This document shows positions 36,401 through 48,656 of a stretch of DNA of 64,000 nucleotides, one piece after another. The notes under the pieces are model-generated. The model saw nothing but the letters and a program-made list of their open reading frames with translations, had not been told where the DNA came from and ran no database searches. Position numbers and translations under genes: made by a program. The stretch's first letter is position 1, and every line of letters starts with the position of its first letter. The stretch is from Triops longicaudatus. Taxonomy: Eukaryota > Arthropoda > Branchiopoda > Notostraca > Triopsidae. The stretch spans positions 1 through 64,000 of the forward strand of contig JAGQDJ010000212.1 of NCBI GenBank assembly GCA_022885665.1. Reading direction: 5' to 3'.

Positions 36401-39400
36401 TCCTTTGGAAAATTACTTGAAATTATTTGTAATAAATTCCTTAATAAGTTAGGAAATCAAAGATAAGATTCCATCGCAAAATAAACGATATTTTAGTTGC
36501 GTGCCGAGGGATGGCGATACGTGTCACGCGTGACCGAGGAGTCGTGCTTTCAATCTGCGAGTCAACCTTCTTACAGTTCAAGAAGGAAAAGAAGGAAAAT
36601 ACACAACATACATATTAAATATTTCGACAGCTAGTAAACTGACAAACCACCAATTTCAATCAGCATGCATTCGCATAGGAAACTTTATGGCCAGTGGCGC
36701 AGCCAGGGGGTAGGCCCGGCAGGCCAGGCCTAACCCAAAATCCTTCAAAAAAATTCTTGACTCCTCCTTTTCGCAATTGTAGCAGGTCTTACATTGATGC
36801 ACATGAATTCATGAATGTCTTGTTGCGTGGGCCGGTGAGCTAATACTAGCTGGCCCCCCGCAAATAAAAATTTAGTTGAATTGAGGCAAATTGAGGGGCG
36901 TTTGAGTGTACAGGCCTACCCCGAAACAAATTCCTAGCTGCGCCTCTGTTTATGGCGCTGGTGTCGCACAGTCGATCGGGAAGTTACGTTTTTCATCATG
37001 TAAAATTTTTGAATTGTGCTGATACATTAAATACTGATGCTTTAAGAAAAACAAAAGTCGTTGACAACAATCAAGCAAGCAGCGATCAACAACTTTAAAA
37101 AAATATAATATATTAATTATTTCTCCAAGTTGACTCTGACGTGAGTATAATTTGTTGCCACTAAATTAAGTAACGTTAAACTTTGCCTTCCATAGACTTC
37201 AAGGTCGTCGAAGATTGGAATTTCAGCACTAATTAAGATGGGTACATTTAATATAATAATGCTAATTACTCAGCAATACTGGTCGGTAGAGGGCGTTCAA
37301 TGAGTTCGGAGCCCATTTCTTCGTCTTCTCGGCGACTGCGGATCGTTTTGGCTTCTTCAAAAGGTTTCAACGTCGCTGTCCACCATTTCTCCTCGACTCG
37401 TGCTCGTTTCGTCTTGGTAGCATAATGAAGATCGTAACGTGGTGTCACGTCTTTAATCGTGTTATTGACGTTAAACGCCAGCACGTAAAGCAGAGGTTTG
37501 GTAGCTCCCGACTAAAGACATTAAATTTGCATTCTCAGATACTCTGACATTCTAACTCTCTTTACCGACTTAACAGCATTAACATAATTAAGCAATACAC
37601 AAAAACGTGGAATAAAAGCCGTTAAGCTTAGAAGATCCAAAAGATTCGTTAATTAAGAGAAAAAACGGATTTGAACATTCAGAAAGAAAATAAATGTAGA
37701 AATTACACAGAAAACACTAAAGTATTAAAATGCTTAATTAGAAACGTAAAATAGTTTTTCAATAAAATATCCGAAAGACAAGTATAGAAAGATCAAACGT
37801 CACCTCCAGGACTCGGCAGCAATCCAACTTGCCATGTACTATATCCACGGCGAGCCATTTTTCCTCCTCTTCCAAATAAACTTCCGCCCAAACGTCTTTG
37901 CCTCGTTTAACCTTACTAACCTGCCCGTCTTCATTATCCGACTCGCTATCGGAACTAATGACCTTACGAGACTTCGAACCGAGCACTCGCACAAATTTGT
38001 CCTCTTTACTTCCACATTCTTTCCTTCTCCCTTTTTTGCCCTTCACCTCCTCCACCGTCCTTGATGCTTTTTTCCTTAAACTTTCTTCGAAGTCCTCGTC
38101 TGAATCTTGCTTCACCGCCTTTTTACGCCCTCTACCTTTTTTCTCCTCCACCGTTTCCGAAATTTTGCGTTTCAAACTTAACTTTCCATGTTTAACTTTA
38201 TCTGGTGTAGCCCCGCCCTTAACTCCACCTCTCCGTTCTTTTTCGCCAACCGCATTCTTCGCTCCATCCGGCTGCTTATTCCCTGCGCCAATAGAATTCG
38301 TCACTCCACCCTTTTTAGGCGTGACTTTCGCTTTGGTTCCACCTCTATTGGTCTTTGCTCCACCCCCACGTTTTTCAACTTCTTTTTTCTGTTTTGTAGG
38401 CGTATTTTTGTTCACAATAGCTTTCCCACGCGACTTTGAACTAGATGGCGCATTTTCGACACTTTGAGCTTCTTGAGAGTCTTGTGAGTCTTCCACAACC
38501 TCCATGTCGCTTTCATCATCAGATTTATCATCTTGTAGCCTCTTTTTGTCTTCTTCATCTGTACTTCCCTGTTCTTTGGGTTTAATCTCCCTGACCGGTG
38601 CAATCTTGAGTGGCAAGGGTTGTAGGGACATGACAAGCCTGCAGAGAAGTCCCAGCGCTCTACAAAAGACAATGAACAAATACACCCACTCTTGCTCATT
38701 CTGGACACGCAACTGACTCATCGTTGCCGATAATGTCTCAATAGAGACTATGGGCAACCTACGTTTGCCTTTCAACGTTCCTCCTGAACAGCACTCAAAC
38801 TTGTCACGCACAAAACTCATTAACTTCTCCACATAACTCAGGTTCGTCCTCTTGGGCGGGAACGAGTTCGGCCCCGGTATCAACGACAAAGCTAAGCCGA
38901 AAAGCTCCGGTGCGTTTAGCAACGTATTCAGACTCCGCCCATGGGCAATTAAACACAACACAGAAACTTTGTGCAAATAAAGCTGACGAGTACTTCTCTC
39001 TTTCGTCAACTGTTTCTTGATATAACCTTCCACGTCGAACGCCTTTTTGCCCTTTTTACGAACTTCAGGCGCTTGGATCGTAATCTCGACTGATTTCGAA
39101 GTACTGGGCACAGTTTTGACCGACTCAATCGTTCTAATACTGCTTTCTTCGCCTTCTTTAAGCTTCTCGCCCTGTTTTAGCAATACAAAGACAGATTTGG
39201 GATCGTTTTTGTTGCTAATTTCAGAAGATTTCGGCTCGTGTTGTGTACTTAAAGCGTTTATGTGCGTAGACCACGCCTCTGCAGTCAGTTCCGCCCCCTC
39301 TTCGCACTCCTCCTCCTCCTTGAAAGAAAAATTATGACGTAATGACGTAGGTATGGAGTTGTGGCCCAAAGAAGGGTTTTCAGAATCGGATTCTTCGTCA

Positions 39401-39753
39401 CTCAAAGCTATGTTCAATTTCTTGGGAATCGTTGATGATTTGAAACTGAATTTTGAGGGCGATTCGTATTTTTTTTCCGATTTGAAGTTCTTAGGGACAG
39501 TAAGAACCGGTAGAGGATTGATATTCGGTGAATCGACTTCACTGTCGGAAGACAACGGTGTGGTTTTGTCGACCCGGAATTCTTCATCTGAAGATTCTTC
39601 ACTCGCAGTAATGTCCTTGTCGCTCTCTTCCTCGTTTTCTTGCTTCAAGATAACAGGCTTGCGTTGACGGCCACTCCGACGGAGCGTCGGAGGCTCTTGA
39701 ACAGGGAGGAAGTCCTCTACTTCCACTTTTCGGCGTTTTTTAATAGGAGACAT
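33455..39753 (-). CDS. XPC: XPC/Rad4 DNA damage recognition protein
   Basis: In the known family, XPC detects helix distortion for global-genome nucleotide excision repair, with RAD23 and centrin. Exons in transcript order: 39753-37804, 37511-37270, 36176-35951, 35496-35328, 35142-34994, 33589-33455. They join in frame to 956 residues (human 940). The first exon encodes a basic/acidic disordered N-terminus, the first half of the transglutaminase-like fold (about 240-380), a Lys-rich linker with SDSE acidic patches, and the second half (WLAVDIVHGKLD, near 635). Later exons carry beta-hairpin domains 1-3: YKNHPLYALQRHLLK, RDCVHTLHSRETWL, PRNAYGNVELFQPSM and ITGWDFHGG-like TGWDFHGG. The C-terminus has WGNWRKLIKGLLIKKKLELKY, as in human XPC. 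Met at 39753 (MSPIKKRRK) was preferred to an upstream in-frame Met at 39882, which adds an unrelated hydrophobic stretch. An intron holds a hAT MITE (36692-36948). Confidence 0.95.
36692..36948. mobile_element. hAT-type MITE with perfect 8-bp target duplication
   Basis: The 257-bp element begins CAGTGGCGCAGCCAGG and ends with the imperfect inverse (CCTAGCTGCGCCTCTG). TTTATGGC flanks it on both sides (36684-36691 and 36949-36956), the 8-bp duplication expected of hAT insertion. It has no coding capacity. It sits in an XPC intron between exons 36176-35951 and 37511-37270. The intact duplication suggests a fairly young insertion. Confidence 0.88.
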
Positions 39754-40224
39754 CGTTATGTAATAGTCCTGGAGAAAAATTAATAATTGGATTTTTTTTT
39801 GTTGCTTACTCTGGGAAATTTTTATACTTACGATGAACAGAAAATGGGTTGGAATTGCAATTTCAAATGAGAATACTGACACGTAACACAGTTCACAGAC
39901 ACGCTACATTTCACGCACTTGAGACAGGGTAACTCAAGTTTGAATGAAAACATTGGGTTTACATAACAACTTGAAAATCAGCTCTTTTTCCATAGATGGC
40001 GGTAGCTTCTATAGAGGAATCCTGTAGCAATATATTCAAAACGAGTTTCATGGAACGCGCTATCTTAATAGTGAAACTGTATATATCGATAGTTAATAAT
40101 TATCAGCTTTACATAGATATCGATATATTTCTTTATTTACGATAACTGTTTCCCTGCGGATGGCGCCGGTTGTGGATTGTTTTGGATCCAAAGAAAACTT
40201 AATTTTAATTTAAACTTAAGCAAA
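39754..40224. promoter_or_regulatory. divergent XPC/TOP3B promoter region
   Basis: The two start codons are 471 bp apart, head to head. TATCGATA occurs exactly twice, at 40084-40091 and 40118-40125, nearer TOP3B. In flies this is the DREF-bound DRE found in promoters of replication and housekeeping genes. No TATA box is obvious. Shared regulation of the two DNA-metabolism genes is inferred. Confidence 0.6.
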
Positions 40225-43200
40225 ATGAGGTCGGTATTAATGGTGGCTGAGAAACCTTTACTGGCTGAGACCATAGCCAAAATTTTGAGTTCAAAGAACT
40301 ACAAACAACGGAAAGGTAATTTTAATTTCTCGCGTGTTTTGGCTTTATAACACTTTTCGTAAGGTTTCAATGGATCTTGCTCGGTTTTCGAATGGACTGG
40401 TATGTTCAAAGGCCAGTCAGTACTTTTCAAAATGACATCAGTGTGTGGTCATGTCATGTCATTGGACTTTACCGAGAAATACAACAATTGGAATACTGTT
40501 GATCCGGTAATTCATATTTTCTTTTGAAAAATGATTCTGATCATGACCTTAGGTCGTTATTATATCTTTATTGTTCATAGTTTTTGAAATATATATAAAG
40601 TTTTTACCAACATTATACAATCTTATATTTCCACAGAAATTAACACACCTTTTTGAAAATTTTTTGAAAATGAAAATCGAAAAATTAAGAATCAGACAAT
40701 TGAAAATTACACGTATAATTTTCAGTTTTTTCTTTACTTGTAGGTAGAGCTATTCGAGGGCAAGACAGTGAAGAAAGAAGCTACACCCAAGCTCAAAATG
40801 CCGGCGTTTTTGACTCATGAAGCTAAAGGCTGTTCGTACCTTGTTCTGTGGCTCGATTGCGACAAAGAGGGCGAAAATATTTGTTTCGAAGTCATTGATG
40901 CTGTTAAAAGTGTTATGGACGTTTCTGCCACGCGTTTAAACGTAAACATCATCAAGTTTTCGTCTAATTTTCGCACAAAAAAAACTGACTTACGTACACA
41001 AATTGACCTCACACTTACTTGAATTTTTTTGAAAAATGACCAATAGAACGTTTTCCGCGCTCGTTTTTCTTCCGTAGCGGATCAAGCCATCAAAGAAGCG
41101 ATGCGCAATCTCGTGGCGCCAGATTTGAATGAATCTTTGAGCGTTGACGCGCGTCAAGAGCTGGATTTACGCATTGGTTGCGCATTTACGCGCTTCCAAA
41201 CCAAATTCTTCCAAGTTTGTAACCCACTGCTGTTGCATTTTCATTTTTAACATCTGAAAGCACTCTCATTTATTCACTGTTTTCCATTGTGCAGTGGTTT
41301 AGCATATTTTTGGGAATTTTTTATGTGTTTTTCGCCATTATGTGTTTTCATTTTAGCGTATTTCCTTTTGTCTTTCTCTAATTCAAGTTACATTATATGG
41401 ATAAATCTTTCGCCTTTTACACAGTTTTCTTATCTTTTCGTCTTATGTAGGGCAAATACGGTGACATTGACTCCAGTTTGATCTCCTACGGCCCATGTCA
41501 AACTCCAACATTGGGTTTTTGCGTTCGTCGCCATGATATTATCCAAACTTTCAAGCCAGAGCAATTTTGGACCGTTCAAGTACACTTTTCTAACTTTTTC
41601 ACTCGTCATTTATTTCTTGTAATTAATATTTCCACAAACTTATAACGTGTTAGATATAATCTGCCGCAAAATTTCGTACGTTTTTACTAAATTATTTACA
41701 GGTTTATTCAGTATAGCTTTAATTTGCGAATTTTAAGTAATCATTTTCGTTTTTCGTTATTTCCAGTGTACGGTGATGGTAGAAAACCGTCCATTGGCGT
41801 TGAATTGGCGTCGGGAGCGTGTTTTTGATCAAGAAGTGGCGCAGGCTTTCTATGCCAGCGTTCAAAACTGCAAACAAGCCAAGTATTATCGTCTCGAAAA
41901 TAAACGTTTCAAACACTTTCTGTAACAAGATTTGACATTTTTTGTTTTCCACAGAGTAACGAGTGTCTCGAAGAAAGAGAAGCAGAAACAAAGACCACCA
42001 GCGCTTAACACCGTCGAATTGATGCGTGTGGCCAGTTCCAATCTCAATATGAGTCCCCATCACGCCATGCAAATCGCTGAACGGCTGTATACGCAAGGAT
42101 ACATCTCATATCCGCGTACCGAAACCACAGCCTACCCTGATCAATTTGATTATCGGTGAGAGAAATCAATTGTTTTAGGATTTTCACAACATTTTTTTAT
42201 ATTTTTCAGAATTAACTTTTCCTTTGAAAATTTTAGCTGATTTTTGTGATCTCGGCGAATTTTTATTTATTTATGCAGGAATAAGAGTTCTTAGCTAATT
42301 GAAACTGAATTTTCCTTACTTTTATTCTGGGACAAGAGCTTTTTCTTGGATTTCCGTGAATTTTCAGTGATCTGTGTTGATTCCTGTGATTTAAATTGCA
42401 TCGTCTTTCATTTTCTTTAAAGTTGAGAGCTTTGCCTTGGAAAATTGTAGCTGATTTAAACCGATTTTTATCATTTAAACGGGATTTTCTTTAATTTTCT
42501 TGAGGAAGAAGAGCTTTTCTTCGATTTGCTCAGATTTTAGTAATTTATACTGAATTGTTAAAATTAAAACCGAATTTTCGTAAATTATATGCAGAAATAA
42601 GAGCTTTTTTCGATCTGCACGAGTTTTAGGTAGTTTATAAGTATTCTTATGACTTAAATTGAATTTACTTTAATGTTAACTAGTAATAAAGAGAATTTCT
42701 GAGATTATCTAGATTTGAGGTAAAAAAAATTTATCTTGCTTAATTTTTTTTCTCTTTGTACTTTTTATTATTATGTTTTTTATTATTTTTTTCTTTACAG
42801 TTTGTAGCTTTCGATTAAGCCTTCTGATTTCTCACATAACTCACGTTATTTCTTCTTTCTAGAGGAACTATTGCGGAACAGCAAGCAAACCCTGAAGTTC
42901 GTGACCATGTTCAGTTGCTTTTGCAACAAGGCTACAAGAAACCACGCGGAGGACAAGACGTTGGCGACCATCCACCCATCACTCCGCTCAAAGCCGCTTC
43001 CCGTAACGAATTAGATGCCGATTCTTGGCGAGTCTACGATTACGTAGTGCGCCATTTCTTGGCAACGGTGAATATCGCCTTTATTCTCCTCCAGTTTCTT
43101 GTCTTTTATCGCTTTCCTTCGTTCTTGATTTGTTAAAAAAAATGAGTTCAGAAGACGAGGGAGAAACTGTGAATATCGTGAGAAAAAAATATTTCAGTAA

Positions 43201-46200
43201 ACACAGTAATACAGTAAATCACAAAATATAGTAAATAAACTAATCATGAATAAGTGACAATTCTTTTCAGTAGTTAAACAAGAATCTTAAAACTTGAATA
43301 AGTCGTTTTAAAAAAAAAAATGCTTTCAGTATACAATGTGTTCAATTAGTGAATGAACGAAAAGAAGAGAATTCTTACTAGAACTGCATTATTCCCATTG
43401 TAGGTGTCGTCTGATTGCGTTTATTTAAGCACGGAGGTGGAATTCCAAGTCGGGAACGAATTTTTCAAGATTTCCGGCAAAACAATTATCGCGCCTGGCT
43501 TTCTCCCGCTCATTAACCCGAACTGGGGAAAACAAGATGATCTGGTACCTGATGTGAAAGCTCAGCAGCTCTGTGCAGTCGAACAAGTAACTGAGAGAAA
43601 GTCCTGTCTGTCTGCTTTTATTATTGCGACACTTGAGACTAAAACGCATCTGGTTTGTGTAAATTAAGCTATAAAAGGAGTAAATGCGTTCTTTTTTTCG
43701 TTTATTAGATGAAAGTAGCACAGCGCCAGACAAGCCCGCCTGATTATTTGACGGAAGCCGAATTGATTACGCTGATGGAAAAACACGGCATCGGCACTGA
43801 TGCTTCCATACCGGTGCATATCAATAACATAAGCCAACGTAACTACGTTCAGGTTGTTAGCGGTAGACGACTTGTGCCTACCGCCTTAGGCATTGCCTTG
43901 GTTCACGGTTACCATAAAGTATATCTCCATTTATTCTTTTATTTCGAATTTTGGTCTTTGTTCCTGCAACTACGTGAGTGTATATTCGATTGATAGACAT
44001 ATCTGACATGGGTACATGCATAGCCTGGAAAGGGACGTTAGGAAAATGAGGCGTAGGCTGAATGTGACAATGAAGGTTTTATTGACAGGTTGGATGACTA
44101 GAGATCCACTTCTAGCTAATTGGACCGACTGTACTTCTGGCAGTCGAAAAATCGAGTTTTCACGGCGTAAACGCAATATTGCTATATAGTTCGTAAATCA
44201 TCGTCTGCGAGATGTATGAAGTGAAATATTAATCATTTGCTAGCATTTTCGTTGTTGATGGTTCGCACAAGTTTTCGTTGTTGCGACACGTGGTGTAACG
44301 GTTTTTACGGTTCGAATCTCATATTCGTACGCATAAGAGCTTATACAATTGCCAAAGAAAAACTATGTTTACATTCTGCAGTCGTCTTTCTGTGATTTAA
44401 TTGTGTAGTTTTTAGTTGTTTTCATTTCTTTTAGCGTTTGTGAATCATATCGAACCTTGAATCAAGGAAAGGTCCTTTTCTTCCTTTTTCAGTTTTAGCA
44501 AGCGAATCTCTAACGGTTTTCCAATTCAAACCCTATAATCGTACGCGGAAGAGTTCATACCCTTGCCCATATAAAACTATTTTTACTTTTTAGTCTTGTT
44601 TAATGATTCAGGAATGCAGTTTTGAGTTGTACAGTCATTTTTTAGCGCTCTTTCACCATATTGAATATGTATAGAATATGTATAATGTCAACGGTTATAC
44701 GTAAATGTCAACGGTTTTTCAGTTCAAATCTTATATTCGTACGCATAAGAGTTTACACTCTTGCCTGTTAAAAACAATGTTTGTGCTCTGTACTCATGTT
44801 TTAATGATTTAGCAATGCAGTTTTGAGCTTTGCAGTCAGTCGTCTAGCGTTTTCGAGTTGTATCGAAACTTTTCCTTAAAGAATGTGTTCATCTTGTACC
44901 TATTTTTTACCTTGTGTGTACCAAGCGAAAGGCCAACGGCTTTTCGGTTCAAGTTTAGTACCCATTCTACTAAGAGTTTATAATCGTGATAGTAACGAAA
45001 TTTCTAGCCATTTTAACTACAAATTTAGAACATAAACGGGCATAATTTAGGGCCTTTTTATATAAAACTGTGTTATATACATTATATCTAAGGTTGTAAA
45101 ACTTAAAAGGTTGGGATTTGAAGAGAATTACTGAATCTTTCTTTATTTATCATTCATAGAACGTTTCTAACAGTGTTTCAGTTCAGTTTCGTTTCAAAGT
45201 CAGAATTCTACCACGATGTTCGAACCTATGTATCAGTGCCTTTCATTTTCTACTTTTTTGTATTGCTTGTCTTTCATACCACCTGTAGTCCGATTTGTGG
45301 TAAAAAAAAAAATTAATTATGGGTGTTAATTGATGTGTCTTATCTGATTCTAGATCGATCCCCAGCTCGTGTTACCCACCATGCGTTCCGAAGTGGAGAA
45401 GCAATTGAATTTGATCGCTAAAGGCAAAGCGTATTACCAAGACGTGCTAAGACACACGTTGGAGATTTTCCGCCTGAAATTCATGTACTTTGTCAAGAAT
45501 ATCGCCCAAATGGATCACCTTTTCGAAGACACGTTTTCGTCCTTAACCGAAAGCGGTCGAAACTTCTCAAGGTTATTTTTTTATTATTTAATATCTATCT
45601 CATTATTATTTTTTTCTGGTGATGCTTATCTACAAGATTAAAAGAATTTGTTAAAAAAATTTATTTTTTCGTAGGTGTGGGAAATGTCGACGATACTTGA
45701 AACTGGTGGCAGCGCGCCCGGCGCGTCTACATTGTGCCCATTGCGACGAAACGTACGCTTTACCGCAAAACGGCAACTTTAAGTTGTACAACGAGCTCAA
45801 ATGTCCCTTGGACGATTTTGAGCTAATTGTTTGGACCACAGGCAACAAAGGAGGCAAAAGTTACGCCTTTTGTCCTTGTTGCTACAACGCTCCGCCCTTT
45901 AGGTGAACATTAATCCCTTTTTTTTAATTCTATTTTTTAAACAATATTTGTTTATTTATTTTTTCATTTTTATTTAGTTTTTTTATTTATTTATTTTTTT
46001 TTTATTTTATCACCAACGTAAGCTCATGCCTATTGTCTGTAAATGTTTAGCTTTTTTTTATTTTATTTATGTATTTATTTTTATTATTTTTAAGGGATAT
46101 GGAGAAATCTACGCCTTGCAACGCGTGCACTCACCCGACTTGCCCACACAGTTTAAGCAAGAACGGGGTAGCATCGTGTGGAGAATGCCCTAGGGGCACT

Positions 46201-47299
46201 CTGTACCTAGACCAAACGTCCTTTCCGAAATGGAAATTGGCTTGCAACAAGTAAAAAAATCTAGAAATCACCTTTCAACACAAACAAAATCTCAAAATCT
46301 AAATGAAAACTATTTTGGAAAAAAATCGTGCTATTTTGTGCTATTTTCTCTTATCAGTTTAAATTTCTATCTTTTTTAAATACGTTAGCTCCGCTAGTTG
46401 TTTGAAATATGTTCCTGCGATTCGGATACGAGTTTGTGTTGATGCACTTAATTTTTATATTAATTTGCACTTGTTTGCCTTTTTAATGTAATTAGGTGTG
46501 AAGTTACGGTTAATTTAGCCATTGACGTGCACAAGATCATCGTCACGGAAGACTCATGTGAAGAATGCGACGCACGGATACTTCACTTGGACCTCAAATC
46601 CGTAATTAATGCAATATTGTTAACTTCCACGAAATAGAGTTTTGAATCTTTTTGGCGGATCTTAGATCCTTTTCCGTCATTCGCAAACTTTGCCGATCCG
46701 ATCTGATCAAATCCTGCGAAATCACGTAAAGATTCCTATCCGGATCGAGAAAATATTAGATCCCATCCGGTCCAAAACTTGATCCTTCGGTCAAGCCGAA
46801 AAATGATATCGACAATCAGCCGATATCAACAAAATATCGATATTAAAAGTCAGTTTACATGACTGTCGACACTTTTAAAAACAATGGCGACTTCAACAGT
46901 CAATGAAATAAATTTTTCACCCAAGTCCTGTTGGATCAGAGATGTCGAAACAAAAACTTCGATCCCGTCATAGCATATTGCAAGGTAGAGTCGGTCGGAT
47001 CGGATCAAGATCTTTTTGAAAAGATTCAGAACACTGCCACAGGAACCATCAGTTTCATGCCTTTTTATAATTTCTTACGCAAATAACAGAGTGGTAAAGC
47101 GCCGGAGGGCAAAAGCGAGCTAACAGGTTGTCTGTTTTGCGATCCGGACTTGGCCCACGTGGCAGAAAAAGCGTATGCTAGTATGAGTAGGCGGAGACCC
47201 TTTCGGCGCCCAATGGGGAGAGGGCGGGGCGGCGGCCGTGGGCGGGGCAAGAAGAAACCCAAGGATAAGATGGCTCAACTCGCTGCATATTTCGTCTAA
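40225..47299 (+). CDS. TOP3B: DNA/RNA topoisomerase III beta
   Basis: Type IA topoisomerase; the family relaxes negatively supercoiled DNA and also acts on RNA. Exons: 40225-40315, 40364-40506, 40744-40941, 41047-41214, 41451-41579, 41767-41882, 41955-42155, 42863-43067, 43404-43586, 43709-43918, 45354-45571, 45675-45902, 46095-46250, 46496-46601, 47090-47299. They join in frame to 853 residues (human 862). Visible: the Toprim start (VLMVAEKPLLAETIAKIL) and acidic triad (DCDKEGENI); the catalytic tyrosine in GYISYPRTET, Tyr334 by my count against human Tyr336; a conserved block LITLMEKHGIGTDASIPVHI; at least four Cys-rich zinc-ribbon segments in the C-terminal third; and an Arg/Gly-rich RGG-like tail ending KDKMAQLAAYFV. 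The RGG tail and zinc ribbons mark it as III beta rather than III alpha. The exon 3 donor (AAC/GTAAAC) was set by phase. Confidence 0.96.
44270..45010. repeat. four ~200-225-bp tandem copies in a TOP3B intron
   Basis: The block AACGGTTTTT, then GGTTCGAATCTC or AGTTCAAATCTTA, then ATTCGTACGCATAAGAG recurs with its start at 44297, 44512, 44710 and 44935. The first copy carries GGTTCGAATC, a good match to a Pol III B box. No A box at tRNA spacing was found. It may be a tandemly amplified fragment of a tRNA-derived SINE. Confidence 0.75.
46610..47040. repeat. GATC-rich element in a TOP3B intron
   Basis: Repeated GGATC/GATCC/GATCGG words cluster near 46660-46800 and again near 46990-47030, partly in inverse orientation (CCGATCCGATCTGATC against GGTCGGATCGGATCAAGATC). 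A TATCGATA also occurs near 46833. It looks like a decayed inverted-repeat element; the family is unknown. Confidence 0.4.
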
Positions 47300-48523
47300 C
47301 GCAGTTTTTTGTACTCACAAAGTTATGTTAATACAATGATTTCTACTCTGGAAAAATCGTATAATTATTATTTTTTTTTCTGTATGGGGCATACATGTTC
47401 CCTATTCATTTCTTTTTTTTTTTACGGAATATTGACTTCATCATATCAGAGGCTAAGTAAGTGGGTGCAAGGATAAGTTATCCCTTGTTTGGAGTTAATG
47501 GGGTTCTATTGTTCTATTGTGTATATGTCTAGTTAGCCTGAAGTCAACGGCAGATATATTTCTTCCTTTTTTTCCTTTTCTCTTATTTTCGTGTATAATT
47601 CAAAAATCGCCCACGCTATTATTGAGAAAGTCAACGCAAACAAGTTCTAGTTATATTTATCCTTGTTTCGCGAATATTTGAGCTTAAACGAAATTTTGAT
47701 GGCAACAACATTGGGACATTATTGAAAGACATGGAGCGTAAAATCTGTTTACGCTACCGTGCCCTAGGTGTATTAAGGTCATTTGACAGTTTTCGGCATA
47801 AAAAGCGGGCGTATTATCGATGTTTATGCCTGTCTAAGACCCCACCTCTTTGCTTTCTCAACCCCCTCACCCTACTCCCTTTCACCCTCAGAGGGGTAAG
47901 TGTTGCATTCTCTGCAACAATACCGAGTATCGCATAACAGCTACTGGAGTGTTGCAGAGTACTGTAGTCGAGTAATGGCAGTGTCACTCACTCGGACTTG
48001 CGACATTTATTTTCGAACCTTACGGTGCTATACGTTTTCATTCAACAGAAAACGTACGTAGAGTAGTCTACCTTACAAAAGTTTATATGTACTTGCACGT
48101 TCAGTGAATTCATAAGGTGAATGAACAAAGTGTGCACAACACGTGTTGTTGCAGGTTAGGCGTCAAACGCAGTAAAATGTCACAGCAGATTTGGGCATCA
48201 TCTAACATGGCGTCAATACATGGTTTAGTAACGCTCACTGAGGTTTAAACAATGTCATTATTGCACGTCGGGTTGGATTTTCTGCTTTGTCAAGAAAGCT
48301 TGTTTTTTTTTTTTGTTTTTTTTTTTTTTTTTGCTACGAAGCATCTAATGTTCATTGTGTGTAAGGCAAACAAGTTATTGTGAAATGAAATTGCGTAACA
48401 CGGGTTAAGTTGACCCAAGCGTGGTATAGTACTGGTCAACAGAGAAAGAAGAGGGTGGTACCGTACTGTACTGTACATGAACTGTATGGTTGATCCCTTT
48501 GGCTGTGTGTTTGGGCCGTACCG
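47300..48523. other. intergenic region between TOP3B and the insulin-like gene
   Basis: No gene is recognised. An open frame at 47722-47937 has no supporting features. A T-rich run lies at about 48302-48332. The stretch just before 48524 contains GTACCGTACTGTACTGTAC, a short TAC/GTAC repeat upstream of the proposed insulin-like promoter. Confidence 0.4.
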
Positions 48524-48656
48524 TATATATAGAGCATGAATTCCTTGGAAGCTTTAGTCAGTACTGAAGACTGCTCCACAAGCCGACGTAGGAGAACCTC
48601 AAGCCCTTAAGTGGACCACCTACTCGCACACACATACTCCACGCGGTGAAGCCAAA
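48524..48656 (+). promoter_or_regulatory. proposed core promoter and non-coding first exon of the insulin-like gene
   Basis: TATATATAG at 48524-48532 is followed by TCAGT at 48558-48562, the arthropod initiator consensus, at near-canonical spacing. The sequence from about 48560 runs to a donor, GCCAAA/GTAAGC, at 48656. An acceptor (TTTTTGACTAG) abuts the insulin-like ATG at 49482. I infer a 5' UTR exon at 48560-48656. No transcript evidence is available here. Confidence 0.45.

Noticed and set aside
39754..39882. N-terminal extension of XPC to an in-frame Met at 39882
   Set aside because: The added 43 residues are hydrophobic and unlike XPC; the start MSPIKKRRK at 39753 fits the basic N-terminus and the extension overlaps the probable promoter.
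44297..44330. tRNA gene suggested by GGTTCGAATC
   Set aside because: No acceptor stem, A box or cloverleaf at the right spacing.
46833..46840. Another TATCGATA motif inside a TOP3B intron
   Set aside because: It is isolated, far from a start site and lies in an AT/GATC-rich repeat, so a regulatory role is unsupported.
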